Positions 1 through 6,293 of a DNA stretch of 6,472 bases are shown here, piece by piece. How positions within the stretch are numbered: the stretch's first letter is position 1; each line of letters starts with the position of its first letter. Source of the DNA: Rhodospirillaceae bacterium TMED167 (GTDB lineage: Bacteria; Pseudomonadota; Alphaproteobacteria; Rhodospirillales_A; UBA2165); assembly GCA_002170915.1 (NCBI GenBank), contig NHHQ01000062.1, positions 20,876-27,347 of the forward strand, given 5' to 3'. The translations under genes and the position numbers were made by a program. The notes below the pieces were generated by a model. It was not told the DNA's origin and did not search any database. It saw only the letters and a list, made by a program, of their open reading frames with translations.

Positions 1-3000
1 ATGGACGACGTCATTTTCTCCGGCACCGCGAACCGTCCAGCCCGCAACATCGCGGAAGTGGGACTGGTCCTGGACAATACAGACCGAACCGCACCGGCTC
101 AATTTAATGACTTCGATGACTTGGAGGTGACGCGTAAAATTGAGCGAGAAAAAGGCTCAAACTATAAAGTTAACGCCAAAGATGTCCGTGCGCGGGATGT
201 CCAACTCTTGTTCGCAGACCAAGCGTCCGGCGCACGATCTACGGCGCTTGTGAGCCAGGGCCATATCGGACGAGTTGTGTCGGCCAAACCAACGGACCGG
301 CGAAAACTTCTCGAGGAAGCTGCCGGCATCACGGGCCTCCATTCCCGGCGCCACGAGGCGGAACTCCGATTGAGAGGTGCAGAGACCAATCTGGAACGTC
401 TCGACGATATCATGATCACATTGGATGCGCAGATGCAGAGCTTGCGCAAACAGGTGCGCCAAGCCACGCGCTACCGCAACCTCAACGACCATATTCGCAA
501 GGCCGAAGCGACGTTGTTTTTCATCCGTTGGACGGATGCGTCGGAGGAGATGGCCAAAACACAACGTCTGTTGGAAGAAGCCGAACGGGCTGTGGGGGAG
601 ATAACCGGGTTCACCACGCAAGCCTCAACAGCGCAGGTGGAGGCTGCAAGCGGCCTGCCTCAGCGGCGCCAGGCGGAAGCGGAAGCGGCGGCAGCTTTAC
701 AACGGCTCTCACTGGCCCGGGAAAGCCTCGCGGAAGAAGAAAGCCGCCTCGAAGCGGCCCGCCAAGAGACCACCACCCGACTTCATCAAACACAACAGGA
801 CATGGAGCGCGAGAGATCTCTGGTCAATGACTCCAAAGCGGCAACCACCCGTCTGGAGCAGGAACGCAGCGAAATTGCGGGCGCCGGCGAAGATCATACC
901 GAGGCCCTGGAGACGGCATCACAAGAGCTGGAGACCGCGCGGACCGTTTTTGAGACCAAAGACGCTGAGGCTTCCAGTGCGATGGAACAACTGGCAGCGG
1001 ATGAGGCCAGACGTGGTGATCTCGTTCGGCGGCACGGCGAGTTGGAAACCCGCGTCGGTCGGCTTCGCGAAGAGAGAGAGACGCTCGGCAGTCACATCGA
1101 TGCCCTGGAAGAAGCCGCCCAGAACCAAGGGGAACTGAAGGAGGCAACGGACCAGCTGACCCAAGCGTCCCATGGACTTGAAACAGCGCGTGCCGTGGCA
1201 ATGACAGCAGAAACCGTCCGTGTTAACGCGATGAAAAGTCTCACCGAATGCCAAGAAAGTGCCCGGGAAGCGCTCGCGGTGTCTACACGCCTGAGCGCTG
1301 AGGAAAAAGCGCTCGCAGATCTCTTGGAAACCGGCGATCCCGATCTCTGGCCACCACTCGTTGACGCGCTTAGTGTGCGGTCGGGGTATGAGGGGGCTCT
1401 CGGCACGGCCCTCGGTGACGACCTGTCAGCGGCGACAGACGAGTCGGCACCGGTCCACTGGGCATGGGTACCCGCTTATCAATCCGCACCCACTCTTCCC
1501 GCCGGCTCTTCTCCCATGAGCGATTATGTGTCTGGGTCTGACGCCCTCATTCGGCGATTGAGCCAGGTGGGTGTGGTGGACGACAGTGAGACGGGCCGGC
1601 GTTTGGCGCCGGAGCTCAAACAAGGGCAGCGTCTGGTCGCACTGGATGGCGGTTTTTGGCGCTGGGACGGCTACACGGCGAGTTCAGATGCCCCGGCGGC
1701 GGCGGCCGTCCGTCTCGAACAACGCAATCGCTTGAACGCCGTGCGGTCTGAACTTGCCCTAGCCAAATCGGTGGCCAACGACGCCGAAGACAAGCAATCC
1801 ACTGCCAAGACCGGTTTGGATCAAGCGACATCGCAGGAAGGCGGGGCCAAAGACCGCGTGCGCGAGGCCGAGGTTCGTCTTACCGGCGCCCAAACCCATC
1901 ATGGCGAACTCCGCCAGAAGACGGCGGAGACAGACAGTAAGCTGGCTGCACAGCGCGAAGCATCCACGCGCGTCCTGAACGATCTGAGTGAATCGGAGGC
2001 CGCCCTCAGCGAGGCCGCAAAAACGATGGCGGCGTTACCCGATGCAGCTGCCCGCCGCGAGGCGGTGACCCGGCTCCGCGCCCTCGCGACAGACGCCAGA
2101 ACGGTGCTGATCGGTGCCCAGAGTGAGTTTGATGGATTACAAAAACAGGCGGCCCAGCGGGCGCAACGCCTCCAGGTCATAGCCAACGAACTCGCCTCCT
2201 GGACGGAACGGCGGACAGGGGCCGAAGCGCAGTTGGAACAGTTGGAGGAACGGTACCAGCAGTTGAAGGAAGAGCAAGCGCGTCTCTCGTCTCAACCGGA
2301 TGCCATCGAGACCCAACGCCAGGAACTAGATGACAGGCTTGAAGCTGCGGAGGAAAAGCGCAAGGAGGCGGCTGACCGGCTGGTCGAGTCGGAAACCAAA
2401 TTGGCCGAAGCTGATAAAGCCCTTCGCGAGGCCGAAGCGCGTCTGGCCGGAATTCGCGAGGGTCGCGTTCGTGCCCAGTCGCGTGTCGAACAATCCAAGC
2501 AAGCGCTCGATGCGTTAATGGAACGGATGACGGATCGCCTCAATTGCGGCCCAGACGCATTGCGGGACATCGCGCAGTTGAAGGAAGATGCTGCACTCCC
2601 CGAATTGGATGGTGCGGAAAAACGGGTCGAACGCTTGCTACGGGAACGGGAGAATATGGGCCCGGTTAACCTGCGCGCAGAAGCCGAATCACAGGAACTT
2701 AATGAACAAATTGAGGGCCTGAACCTGGAACGAGATGACCTCCTCAAAGCCATCGATAAACTGCGCCGGGGGATCAATGATCTCAATCGCGAGGGCCGCC
2801 AGCGCCTGCTCGACTCCTTCAAGGAGGTCGACAAGCATTTCCAGGAACTGTTTGTTCGTTTGTTTGGCGGTGGCCGGGCCCACCTGACCCTGACGGAATC
2901 TGATGATCCCCTGGAAGCCGGGATCGAGATTATGGCCAGCCCGCCGGGCAAACGCCTGCAGGTCCTGTCTCTTTTGTCGGGCGGGGAGCAGGCTCTGACC

Positions 3001-3282
3001 GCGCTAGCGCTTCTCTTTGGCGTGTTTCTGACCAACCCGGCCCCGATCTGCGTGCTTGACGAGGTGGACGCCCCCCTGGACGATGCCAATGTTGACCGGT
3101 TCTGTACGATGGTCGAAGAGATTGCCAAATCCGCCTCCACCCGATTTGTGGTCATCACGCACCACCGGATGACCATGGCGCGGGTGAACCGACTTTACGG
3201 CGTCACCATGGGTGAACAGGGCGTCTCTCAATTGGTCTCTGTGGACCTCGGTCAGGCAATGGAACTGCGCGACATCGCCTGA
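1..3282 (+). CDS. smc: Chromosome segregation protein SMC, N-terminus missing from the window
   Basis: SMC is the ATPase of the bacterial condensin complex (with ScpA and ScpB) that loads on and organises the chromosome. The frame gives 1093 residues. Residues 1-130 are the later part of the N-terminal head lobe, with the Q-loop-type SQG at 85-87 and the EEAAGI motif at 105-110. Long Glu/Ala/Arg-rich coiled coil follows, then a compact hinge at about 445-580 ending near WRWDG, then returning coiled coil. The C-terminal head holds MGPVN at 886-890, the ABC signature LSGGEQ at 992-997, Walker B ICVLDE at 1016-1021, the D-loop at 1024-1028 and the switch histidine in VITHH. The family starts with a Walker A (GPNGxGKSN) about 60 residues before the MDDVIFSGT seen here. 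The ATG at base 1 is therefore an internal methionine and the gene should begin upstream. No frameshift is visible inside. The 294-residue minus-strand reading frame over its 3' end is a shadow. Confidence 0.96.
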   Translation: MDDVIFSGTANRPARNIAEVGLVLDNTDRTAPAQFNDFDDLEVTRKIEREKGSNYKVNAKDVRARDVQLLFADQASGARSTALVSQGHIGRVVSAKPTDRRKLLEEAAGITGLHSRRHEAELRLRGAETNLERLDDIMITLDAQMQSLRKQVRQATRYRNLNDHIRKAEATLFFIRWTDASEEMAKTQRLLEEAERAVGEITGFTTQASTAQVEAASGLPQRRQAEAEAAAALQRLSLARESLAEEESRLEAARQETTTRLHQTQQDMERERSLVNDSKAATTRLEQERSEIAGAGEDHTEALETASQELETARTVFETKDAEASSAMEQLAADEARRGDLVRRHGELETRVGRLREERETLGSHIDALEEAAQNQGELKEATDQLTQASHGLETARAVAMTAETVRVNAMKSLTECQESAREALAVSTRLSAEEKALADLLETGDPDLWPPLVDALSVRSGYEGALGTALGDDLSAATDESAPVHWAWVPAYQSAPTLPAGSSPMSDYVSGSDALIRRLSQVGVVDDSETGRRLAPELKQGQRLVALDGGFWRWDGYTASSDAPAAAAVRLEQRNRLNAVRSELALAKSVANDAEDKQSTAKTGLDQATSQEGGAKDRVREAEVRLTGAQTHHGELRQKTAETDSKLAAQREASTRVLNDLSESEAALSEAAKTMAALPDAAARREAVTRLRALATDARTVLIGAQSEFDGLQKQAAQRAQRLQVIANELASWTERRTGAEAQLEQLEERYQQLKEEQARLSSQPDAIETQRQELDDRLEAAEEKRKEAADRLVESETKLAEADKALREAEARLAGIREGRVRAQSRVEQSKQALDALMERMTDRLNCGPDALRDIAQLKEDAALPELDGAEKRVERLLRERENMGPVNLRAEAESQELNEQIEGLNLERDDLLKAIDKLRRGINDLNREGRQRLLDSFKEVDKHFQELFVRLFGGGRAHLTLTESDDPLEAGIEIMASPPGKRLQVLSLLSGGEQALTALALLFGVFLTNPAPICVLDEVDAPLDDANVDRFCTMVEEIAKSASTRFVVITHHRMTMARVNRLYGVTMGEQGVSQLVSVDLGQAMELRDIA

Positions 3283-3308
3283 CAGAAAGGTCTATTTTTC
3301 TTTTTTAT
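3244..3308 (+). terminator. Probable intrinsic terminator overlapping the smc stop codon
   Basis: GTCAGGC at 3251-3257 is an exact inverted match to GCCTGAC at 3277-3283, with a 19-base loop. GACC at 3244-3247 can pair with GGTC at 3289-3292 as an outer stem across an unpaired stretch. A T-rich tract (3291-3308, mostly T) follows directly. The smc stop TGA is inside the right arm. The long loop and internal mismatch make the hairpin only moderately stable, so termination may be partial. Confidence 0.45.
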
Positions 3309-3338
3309 TACAAACACTTATAACTTTTCGATTGTTTC

Positions 3339-3367
3339 TTGACAGGGTCAAATGCGGGCTATATGGT
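3339..3367 (+). promoter_or_regulatory. Sigma70-type promoter of the Fo operon
   Basis: A perfect -35 box TTGACA (3339-3344) and a -10 box TATGGT (3362-3367) are separated by exactly 17 bases. The expected start of transcription is about 3374, giving a leader of roughly 100 bases to the ATG of atpI. The 45 bases before the -35 are strongly A/T-rich and could act as an UP element. This agrees with a strong constitutive promoter for an abundant complex and makes the atp genes independent of smc. Confidence 0.75.
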
Positions 3368-3400
3368 CCGTCGCGAATCCAATGGCGCGTTGATGCCCGG

Positions 3401-3406
3401 AAGGAG
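3401..3406 (+). promoter_or_regulatory. Strong Shine-Dalgarno AAGGAG in the atpI leader
   Basis: AAGGAG is the best ribosome-binding match upstream of atpI. It lies 11 bases before an in-frame TTG (3418) but 68 bases before the ATG (3475) that fits the family start. It would be about 27 bases after the predicted transcript start. An out-of-frame ATG at 3428 opens a 14-codon frame ending in TAG at 3470-3472, two bases before the ATG of atpI. The site therefore serves either an extended AtpI from TTG or a short leader frame. The sequence alone does not decide. Confidence 0.5.
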
Positions 3407-3474
3407 TTATCAGTCGATTGCCCAATCATGCCGAGGGACCAAACCATCGGGTCACATGGCGGGGCGCCTTAGCA

Positions 3475-3837
3475 ATGAATGAGGATAAAAATCCGCAGTC
3501 CGAAGAGGACTTTGATACGCGTTTACGGCGCGCCCGGGGAAATGGCGGGAAAGACGGACGTGGCGGAGCATCGGGTGACAGCCAAACCGGAAAAGGAATG
3601 GCCTTTCGCATCGGCACTGAAATTGTCGTTGCGGTCGCAGTCGGAGGCGGCATTGGCTTCTTGATCGATACCTGGCTTGATACGAAGCCTTGGTTCTTGA
3701 TCGTTTTTTTGTTGCTGGGAAATATGGCAGGTCTTTGGAATGTCTTCCGTGTCACCAGCAACCAGGGATATGCCGCCGGGTTCGAAAGTTCGAAACGTCG
3801 GGACAGTGATAAATCTAAAGGCCCAGAAGACGGGTGA
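3475..3837 (+). CDS. atpI: AtpI, ATP synthase Fo assembly protein
   Basis: AtpI is a small two-helix membrane protein coded first in many Fo operons, linked to c-ring assembly; it is not part of the finished enzyme. From ATG 3475 the product has 120 residues. It has a charged, Gly-rich cytoplasmic N-terminus with the common acidic start and a DxRLRRAR-like stretch. A first membrane helix lies at about 43-64, a GFLIDTWLDT turn (the family GxxxDxxL pattern) follows, a second helix at about 72-91 contains LLLGNMAGLWNV, and a hydrophilic tail ends the protein. The start is uncertain: a TTG at 3418 with AAGGAG 11 bases upstream would add 19 residues, but those residues do not look like the family. 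The ATG has only a poor G-rich site before it. The gene ends in tandem in-frame stops (TGA TAG), and atpB starts 18 bases later. Confidence 0.88.
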   Translation: MNEDKNPQSEEDFDTRLRRARGNGGKDGRGGASGDSQTGKGMAFRIGTEIVVAVAVGGGIGFLIDTWLDTKPWFLIVFLLLGNMAGLWNVFRVTSNQGYAAGFESSKRRDSDKSKGPEDG

Positions 3838-3844
3838 TAGACAT

Positions 3845-3851
3845 AGGAAAG
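3845..3851 (+). promoter_or_regulatory. Ribosome binding site deciding the GTG start of atpB
   Basis: AGGAAAG lies just before a GTG at 3856-3858, with seven bases between AGGA and the start. The encoded N-terminus (MADANNPLAQF) fits alphaproteobacterial subunit a, and no ATG in the frame gives a better start. This supports initiation at GTG. Confidence 0.7.
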
Positions 3852-3855
3852 AAAC

Positions 3856-4587
3856 GTGGCCGACGCCAATAATCCGCTTGCGCAGTTTGTGATTCAGCCC
3901 TTAATACCGATCAAGTTGGGGGAATTGGACGCCTCGTTCACCAACTCCTCCCTTTTTATGGTGTTGACCGTTGTGGCGGCAACCGCGCTGATGGTGCTGG
4001 CCGTGCGGCCCCGCGCTGCGGTACCGGGACGCTGGCAATTGTTGGCGGAATTGAGTTACGAGTTCATTGCGAAAATGGTTAGCGACAACATCGGTAAAGA
4101 GGGAAAACCGTATTTCTCCTTCATCTTCACCATTTTTATGTTCGTCCTGTTTGGTAACTTTCTCGGCATGCTGCCCTACAGCTTCACCTTTACGAGCCAT
4201 ATCGCCGTCACCCTGACCATGGCGCTGGTGATATTTGTGCTTGTGACCGTGATTGCCCTCATGAAGCATGGCATGCATTTCTTTTCTTTCTTCTTGCCAG
4301 CAGGCGTGCCTATCTTTCTGGCACCACTAATGATCGCGATTGAGGTGATTTCCTACTTCACGCGCCCGTTCAGTCTGAGCATTCGGCTTTTTGCCAACAT
4401 GATGGCCGGTCACACACTGCTAAAAGTGGTTGGCGGATTTGTGTTCCCCCTCGGTCTTCTGGGGGTTGTGCCGGTCGCGGGACTGGTGGCCATCACCGGT
4501 TTGGAGTTTTTGATCGCGTTTTTGCAGGCCTATATCTTCACAATTCTGACCTGTATCTACATCAATGACGCTATACATTTGCACTAA
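3856..4587 (+). CDS. atpB: ATP synthase Fo subunit a
   Basis: Subunit a is the stator channel that passes protons to and from the c ring in the inner membrane. The 243-residue product is of normal length for the class and mostly hydrophobic. Helices lie at about 31-50 and 85-108 (with GNFLGMLPYSFTFTSH), 114-135 and 141-165, followed by the long conserved pair near 170-200 and 205-238. The essential arginine is Arg177 in SLSIRLFANMMAGH, matching E. coli Arg210. Gln224 in FLIAFLQAYIFTIL matches E. coli Gln252. His186 and Glu217 occupy the places of E. coli Glu219 and His245, the swapped pair also found in mitochondrial subunit a. It starts with GTG and ends with tandem stops (TAA TAG). It is the second gene of the Fo operon. 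Confidence 0.97.
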   Translation: MADANNPLAQFVIQPLIPIKLGELDASFTNSSLFMVLTVVAATALMVLAVRPRAAVPGRWQLLAELSYEFIAKMVSDNIGKEGKPYFSFIFTIFMFVLFGNFLGMLPYSFTFTSHIAVTLTMALVIFVLVTVIALMKHGMHFFSFFLPAGVPIFLAPLMIAIEVISYFTRPFSLSIRLFANMMAGHTLLKVVGGFVFPLGLLGVVPVAGLVAITGLEFLIAFLQAYIFTILTCIYINDAIHLH

Positions 4588-4602
4588 TAGATTTAACAGT
4601 TT

Positions 4603-4619
4603 GGGGCTCTAGCCTCTTT
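4603..4619 (+). promoter_or_regulatory. Small intercistronic hairpin between atpB and atpE
   Basis: GGGGC (4603-4607) and GCCTC (4612-4616) form a five-pair stem with one G-U pair and a TCTA loop, followed by only three T. This is too weak for a full terminator. It lies 12 bases before the Shine-Dalgarno of atpE and may protect or mark a separately stable atpE transcript segment. The function is inferred from position only. Confidence 0.35.
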
Positions 4620-4642
4620 GATTGACGAAAGGAAGTAAAACA

Positions 4643-4867
4643 ATGGACGTAGAAGCAGCTAAGCTCGTTGGTGCCGGTCTGGCCACCCTTGGCTTTATTG
4701 GACCCGGCGTGGGCATCGGCCTGATCTGGGCGGCCCTGATTAACTCCGTTGGCCGTAACCCGGCCGCTGCCGGAGCTATTACCACGACGGCTTGGGTATC
4801 CTTTGCGCTGGTTGAGGCGCTCGCAATTTTTGCCTTGGCCATCGCCTTGCTGATCCTGTTCGGCTAA
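4643..4867 (+). CDS. atpE: ATP synthase Fo subunit c (proteolipid)
   Basis: Subunit c forms the rotating ring that carries protons through the membrane. From ATG 4643 the product has 74 residues in a helix-loop-helix hairpin. Helix 1 holds the glycine motif around GPGVGIG (20-26), the polar loop is GRNP at 37-40, and helix 2 holds the proton-binding Glu58 in FALVEALAIF. Glu58 is not followed by Ser or Thr, and the position of the Na+-ligating glutamine of Ilyobacter-type rings is Ile, so proton coupling is expected. The start is set by AAGGA at 4629-4633, nine bases before the ATG. A longer frame from an upstream ATG at 4622 would add seven residues not seen in the family. The MDxEAAKxxGAGLA N-terminus resembles Rhodospirillum-type c subunits. 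Confidence 0.96.
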   Translation: MDVEAAKLVGAGLATLGFIGPGVGIGLIWAALINSVGRNPAAAGAITTTAWVSFALVEALAIFALAIALLILFG

Positions 4868-4868
4868 C

Positions 4869-4888
4869 GCCTGATACAGGCCAATTGG
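4869..4888 (+). promoter_or_regulatory. Hairpin directly after atpE
   Basis: GCCTG (4869-4873) and CAGGC (4877-4881) form a perfect five-pair stem with a three-base loop, one base after the atpE stop. The palindrome CCAATTGG (4881-4888) overlaps its end. There is no T-run, so it is not a terminator. A 3' stabilising structure for atpE mRNA is a reasonable inference, since c is needed in many copies per complex. Confidence 0.4.
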
Positions 4889-4909
4889 ATAGCAAGGACG
4901 GCTGATTAA

Positions 4910-5404
4910 ATGCCTCAGTTAGATTTAGCGGGTTTTCCGCCTCAGATCATCTGGCTGGTCATCACATTTGTCATTTTATGGCTGCTGATGGCCAAAGTCG
5001 CCCTACCCCGCGTGGGTTTGGTTCTGGAAGAAAGACAGAAGAAGATCGACGAAAATCTGGATTTGGCAGAAACCCTGCGCGATGAGGCGCAAGGTGCCAT
5101 GGATGCCTATGAAAAATCGATCTCCGAGGCGAAAGACAATGCCCGGGGCTCGGTTGCTGAGGCCGTCAGACAGGTGTCGGATACCTCTCAGACCCGGCAT
5201 GCTGAAAAAGGCGAAGAACTGGCTGCGGAGATAAAGGAAGCAGAAGCGCGCATTGATGCGGCCAAACAGGAAGCCATCTCCGGTATTCAAGAAGCCGCTG
5301 CAACCGTGGCGTCTTCCGCTGCCGAAAAGTTGATCGGCGCGTCACTCCCGTCGGATGCTGTTCGTCAGGCGGTGGACACGGCGATGAAGGAGAGAAATTC
5401 ATGA
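4910..5404 (+). CDS. atpX: ATP synthase Fo subunit b' (second b-type stalk subunit)
   Basis: The b' subunit pairs with b to form the peripheral stalk that holds F1 against rotation. It is found in alphaproteobacteria, cyanobacteria and chloroplasts, where one b' and one b replace the b homodimer. The product has 164 residues: MPQLDLAGFPPQIIW leads into a single membrane helix at about 11-29, then VALPRVGLVLEERQKKID, the typical b' membrane-exit motif. A long Ala/Glu/Lys-rich helix runs to about 150 and binds the stator partner and F1 delta. AAGGA at 4894-4898 lies 11 bases before the ATG. The last four bases overlap the next gene as ATGA, so translation is probably coupled and gives near-equal amounts of b' and b. 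The symbol atpX is used here; atpF2 and atpG are also in use for this gene. Confidence 0.94.
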   Translation: MPQLDLAGFPPQIIWLVITFVILWLLMAKVALPRVGLVLEERQKKIDENLDLAETLRDEAQGAMDAYEKSISEAKDNARGSVAEAVRQVSDTSQTRHAEKGEELAAEIKEAEARIDAAKQEAISGIQEAAATVASSAAEKLIGASLPSDAVRQAVDTAMKERNS

Positions 5405-5937
5405 TTTCCTCAGCCATTGCGCAAACCGCTGACGGAACCGGGCAAGCCAGCTCGGTCCTCAATAACCCCTCTCTCTGGGTTGCGATTTCGTTTATTTTGT
5501 TCCTGGCCCTGGTTGCCAAACCGGCCTGGAAATTCATCACCTCGTCCCTCGATAAAAAAATTGATGAGATCCGCGCGAAGATCGAGGAAGCGACCAAATT
5601 GCGCGAAGAGGCTCAGGACATACTGGCAGCCCATAAACGCAAATTATCGGACGCCGAAAAAGAGGCTGATGACATCATCAATCAGGCTCGCGAAGAGGCT
5701 CAAACTCTCAAAACAAAGTTGACGGAAGACCTGGAAAACGCCCTGCAACGGCGCGAGAAACTGGCCATGGACCGTATAGCCCAGGCGGAAACCGATGCCC
5801 AGGAGGAAGTGCGGGCGCTCACCACAGACATTGCTTTGGCGGCAGCACGCGGTCTTCTGGCGGATGCCATCCAGAACGATAAGGCGGATGCGCTGATCAA
5901 CGATGCGATCAATGAACTGCCGGAAAAACTAAATTAA
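5401..5937 (+). CDS. atpF: ATP synthase Fo subunit b
   Basis: This is the second peripheral-stalk subunit, partner of b'. The 178-residue product has one membrane helix at about 25-40 (NNPSLWVAISFILFLALVAK), then PAWKFITSSLDKKIDEIRAKIEEA, a standard alphaproteobacterial b sequence. A long charged coiled-coil helix with many Arg/Glu/Lys follows, and a short C-terminal domain ends in ELPEKLN. The start is fixed by AAGGAG at 5387-5392, eight bases before the ATG, and by the ATGA overlap with b'. About 20 mostly polar residues (MISSAIAQTADGTG...) precede the helix. Some relatives carry a longer N-terminal hydrophobic or signal-like segment there, so this could be a shortened form. It is the last gene of the operon; no F1 gene follows. 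Confidence 0.95.
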   Translation: MISSAIAQTADGTGQASSVLNNPSLWVAISFILFLALVAKPAWKFITSSLDKKIDEIRAKIEEATKLREEAQDILAAHKRKLSDAEKEADDIINQAREEAQTLKTKLTEDLENALQRREKLAMDRIAQAETDAQEEVRALTTDIALAAARGLLADAIQNDKADALINDAINELPEKLN

Positions 5938-5985
5938 ATTCTGATTGCATCGGTCGTTCCAGACCCAGTCTAAAGCAACACCACT

Positions 5986-6009
5986 CCAGCGGCCCATAGC
6001 CGGTTTTTT
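5986..6009 (+). terminator. Weak terminator candidate for the Fo operon
   Basis: CGGC (5990-5993), loop CCATA and GCCG (5999-6002) form a four-pair stem directly before a run of six T (6004-6009). An alternative pairing uses CC at 5986-5987 with GG at 6002-6003 around a three-base bulge. It lies about 60 bases after the atpF stop. The position and T-run fit an intrinsic terminator, but the stem is short. Confidence 0.45.
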
Positions 6010-6028
6010 ATGAGTGACCTTAGACTAA

Positions 6029-6034
6029 TATATT
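6029..6034 (+). promoter_or_regulatory. Possible -10 box before the structured segment
   Basis: TATATT matches the sigma70 -10 consensus at five of six bases and would place the transcript start near base 6041, the first bases of the closing stem. The -35 region 16-18 bases upstream is only a T-rich stretch. TACAAT at 6035-6040 is an alternative -10 box that would start inside the stem. This is weak evidence on its own. Confidence 0.3.
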
Positions 6035-6039
6035 TACAA

Positions 6040-6162
6040 TAGAGAGCCCCAGGCGGCCGTGGGTCAGACAGACGCAACAACTGCAATAATCGTGGCGACT
6101 GAAGCCCTGCGCGGGCGGCAGCGATGCCCTTCGCAGTGGCAGTGAACTTGGGCCGCTCTCTA
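6040..6162 (+). ncRNA. Candidate structured small RNA (or small inverted-repeat element)
   Basis: TAGAGAGC (6040-6047) pairs perfectly with GCTCTCTA (6155-6162). After a two-base bulge (6153-6154) the stem continues with CCCAGG (6048-6053) against CTTGGG (6147-6152), one pair being G-U. This gives about 14 pairs closing a 123-base segment. Inside, GGGTCAG (6061-6067) can pair with CTGA (6099-6102) and CCC (6105-6107), and GCGA/TCGC (6121-6124 with 6131-6134) forms a small hairpin. A closing stem, open middle and inner stems loosely recall 6S RNA, but I cannot match conserved 6S sequence, and the neighbours are not the usual zapA/ygfA context. A minus-strand transcript would fold similarly. 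A non-autonomous element with terminal inverted repeats and flanking TA is the other reading. Confidence 0.35.
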
Positions 6163-6293
6163 CTGCTAAAAACTTTACGCTCAATTCGTGCTGTGTCGTC
6201 ATCTTCACTCACATGCCGGAGAAGAGAACCTGCCCCATATTTTGTTTTGGGGCCCTGGCGATCATTTTCCTTAAGCATAGGGGTGGCGATCTT

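Noticed and set aside
2292..3176. Minus-strand reading frame of 294 residues over the smc 3' end
   Set aside because: It is Ser/Arg-rich, has no domain pattern and lies wholly opposite the conserved SMC head; it is an antisense shadow of high-GC codons.
3393..3482. 29-codon plus-strand frame from ATG 3393 overlapping the atpI start
   Set aside because: The AAGGAG lies inside it rather than before it, and it has no start signal of its own.
4643..4867. Na+-coupled c ring, because of the GPGVG motif shared with Ilyobacter
   Set aside because: The Na+-binding glutamine and the Ser/Thr after the ion-binding Glu are absent; GPG also occurs in proton-type c subunits.
6232..6253. GCCCCA/TGGGGC hairpin as a terminator
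   Set aside because: The stem is good, but no T-run follows on either strand.
5970..6278. Minus-strand frame of 102 residues after atpF
   Set aside because: No ribosome site, no recognisable domain, low-information Arg/Leu composition, and it runs through the stem-closed segment and the terminator T-run.
6256..6291. Two copies of TGGCGATC
   Set aside because: Only 8 bases, with diverging flanks; chance level.
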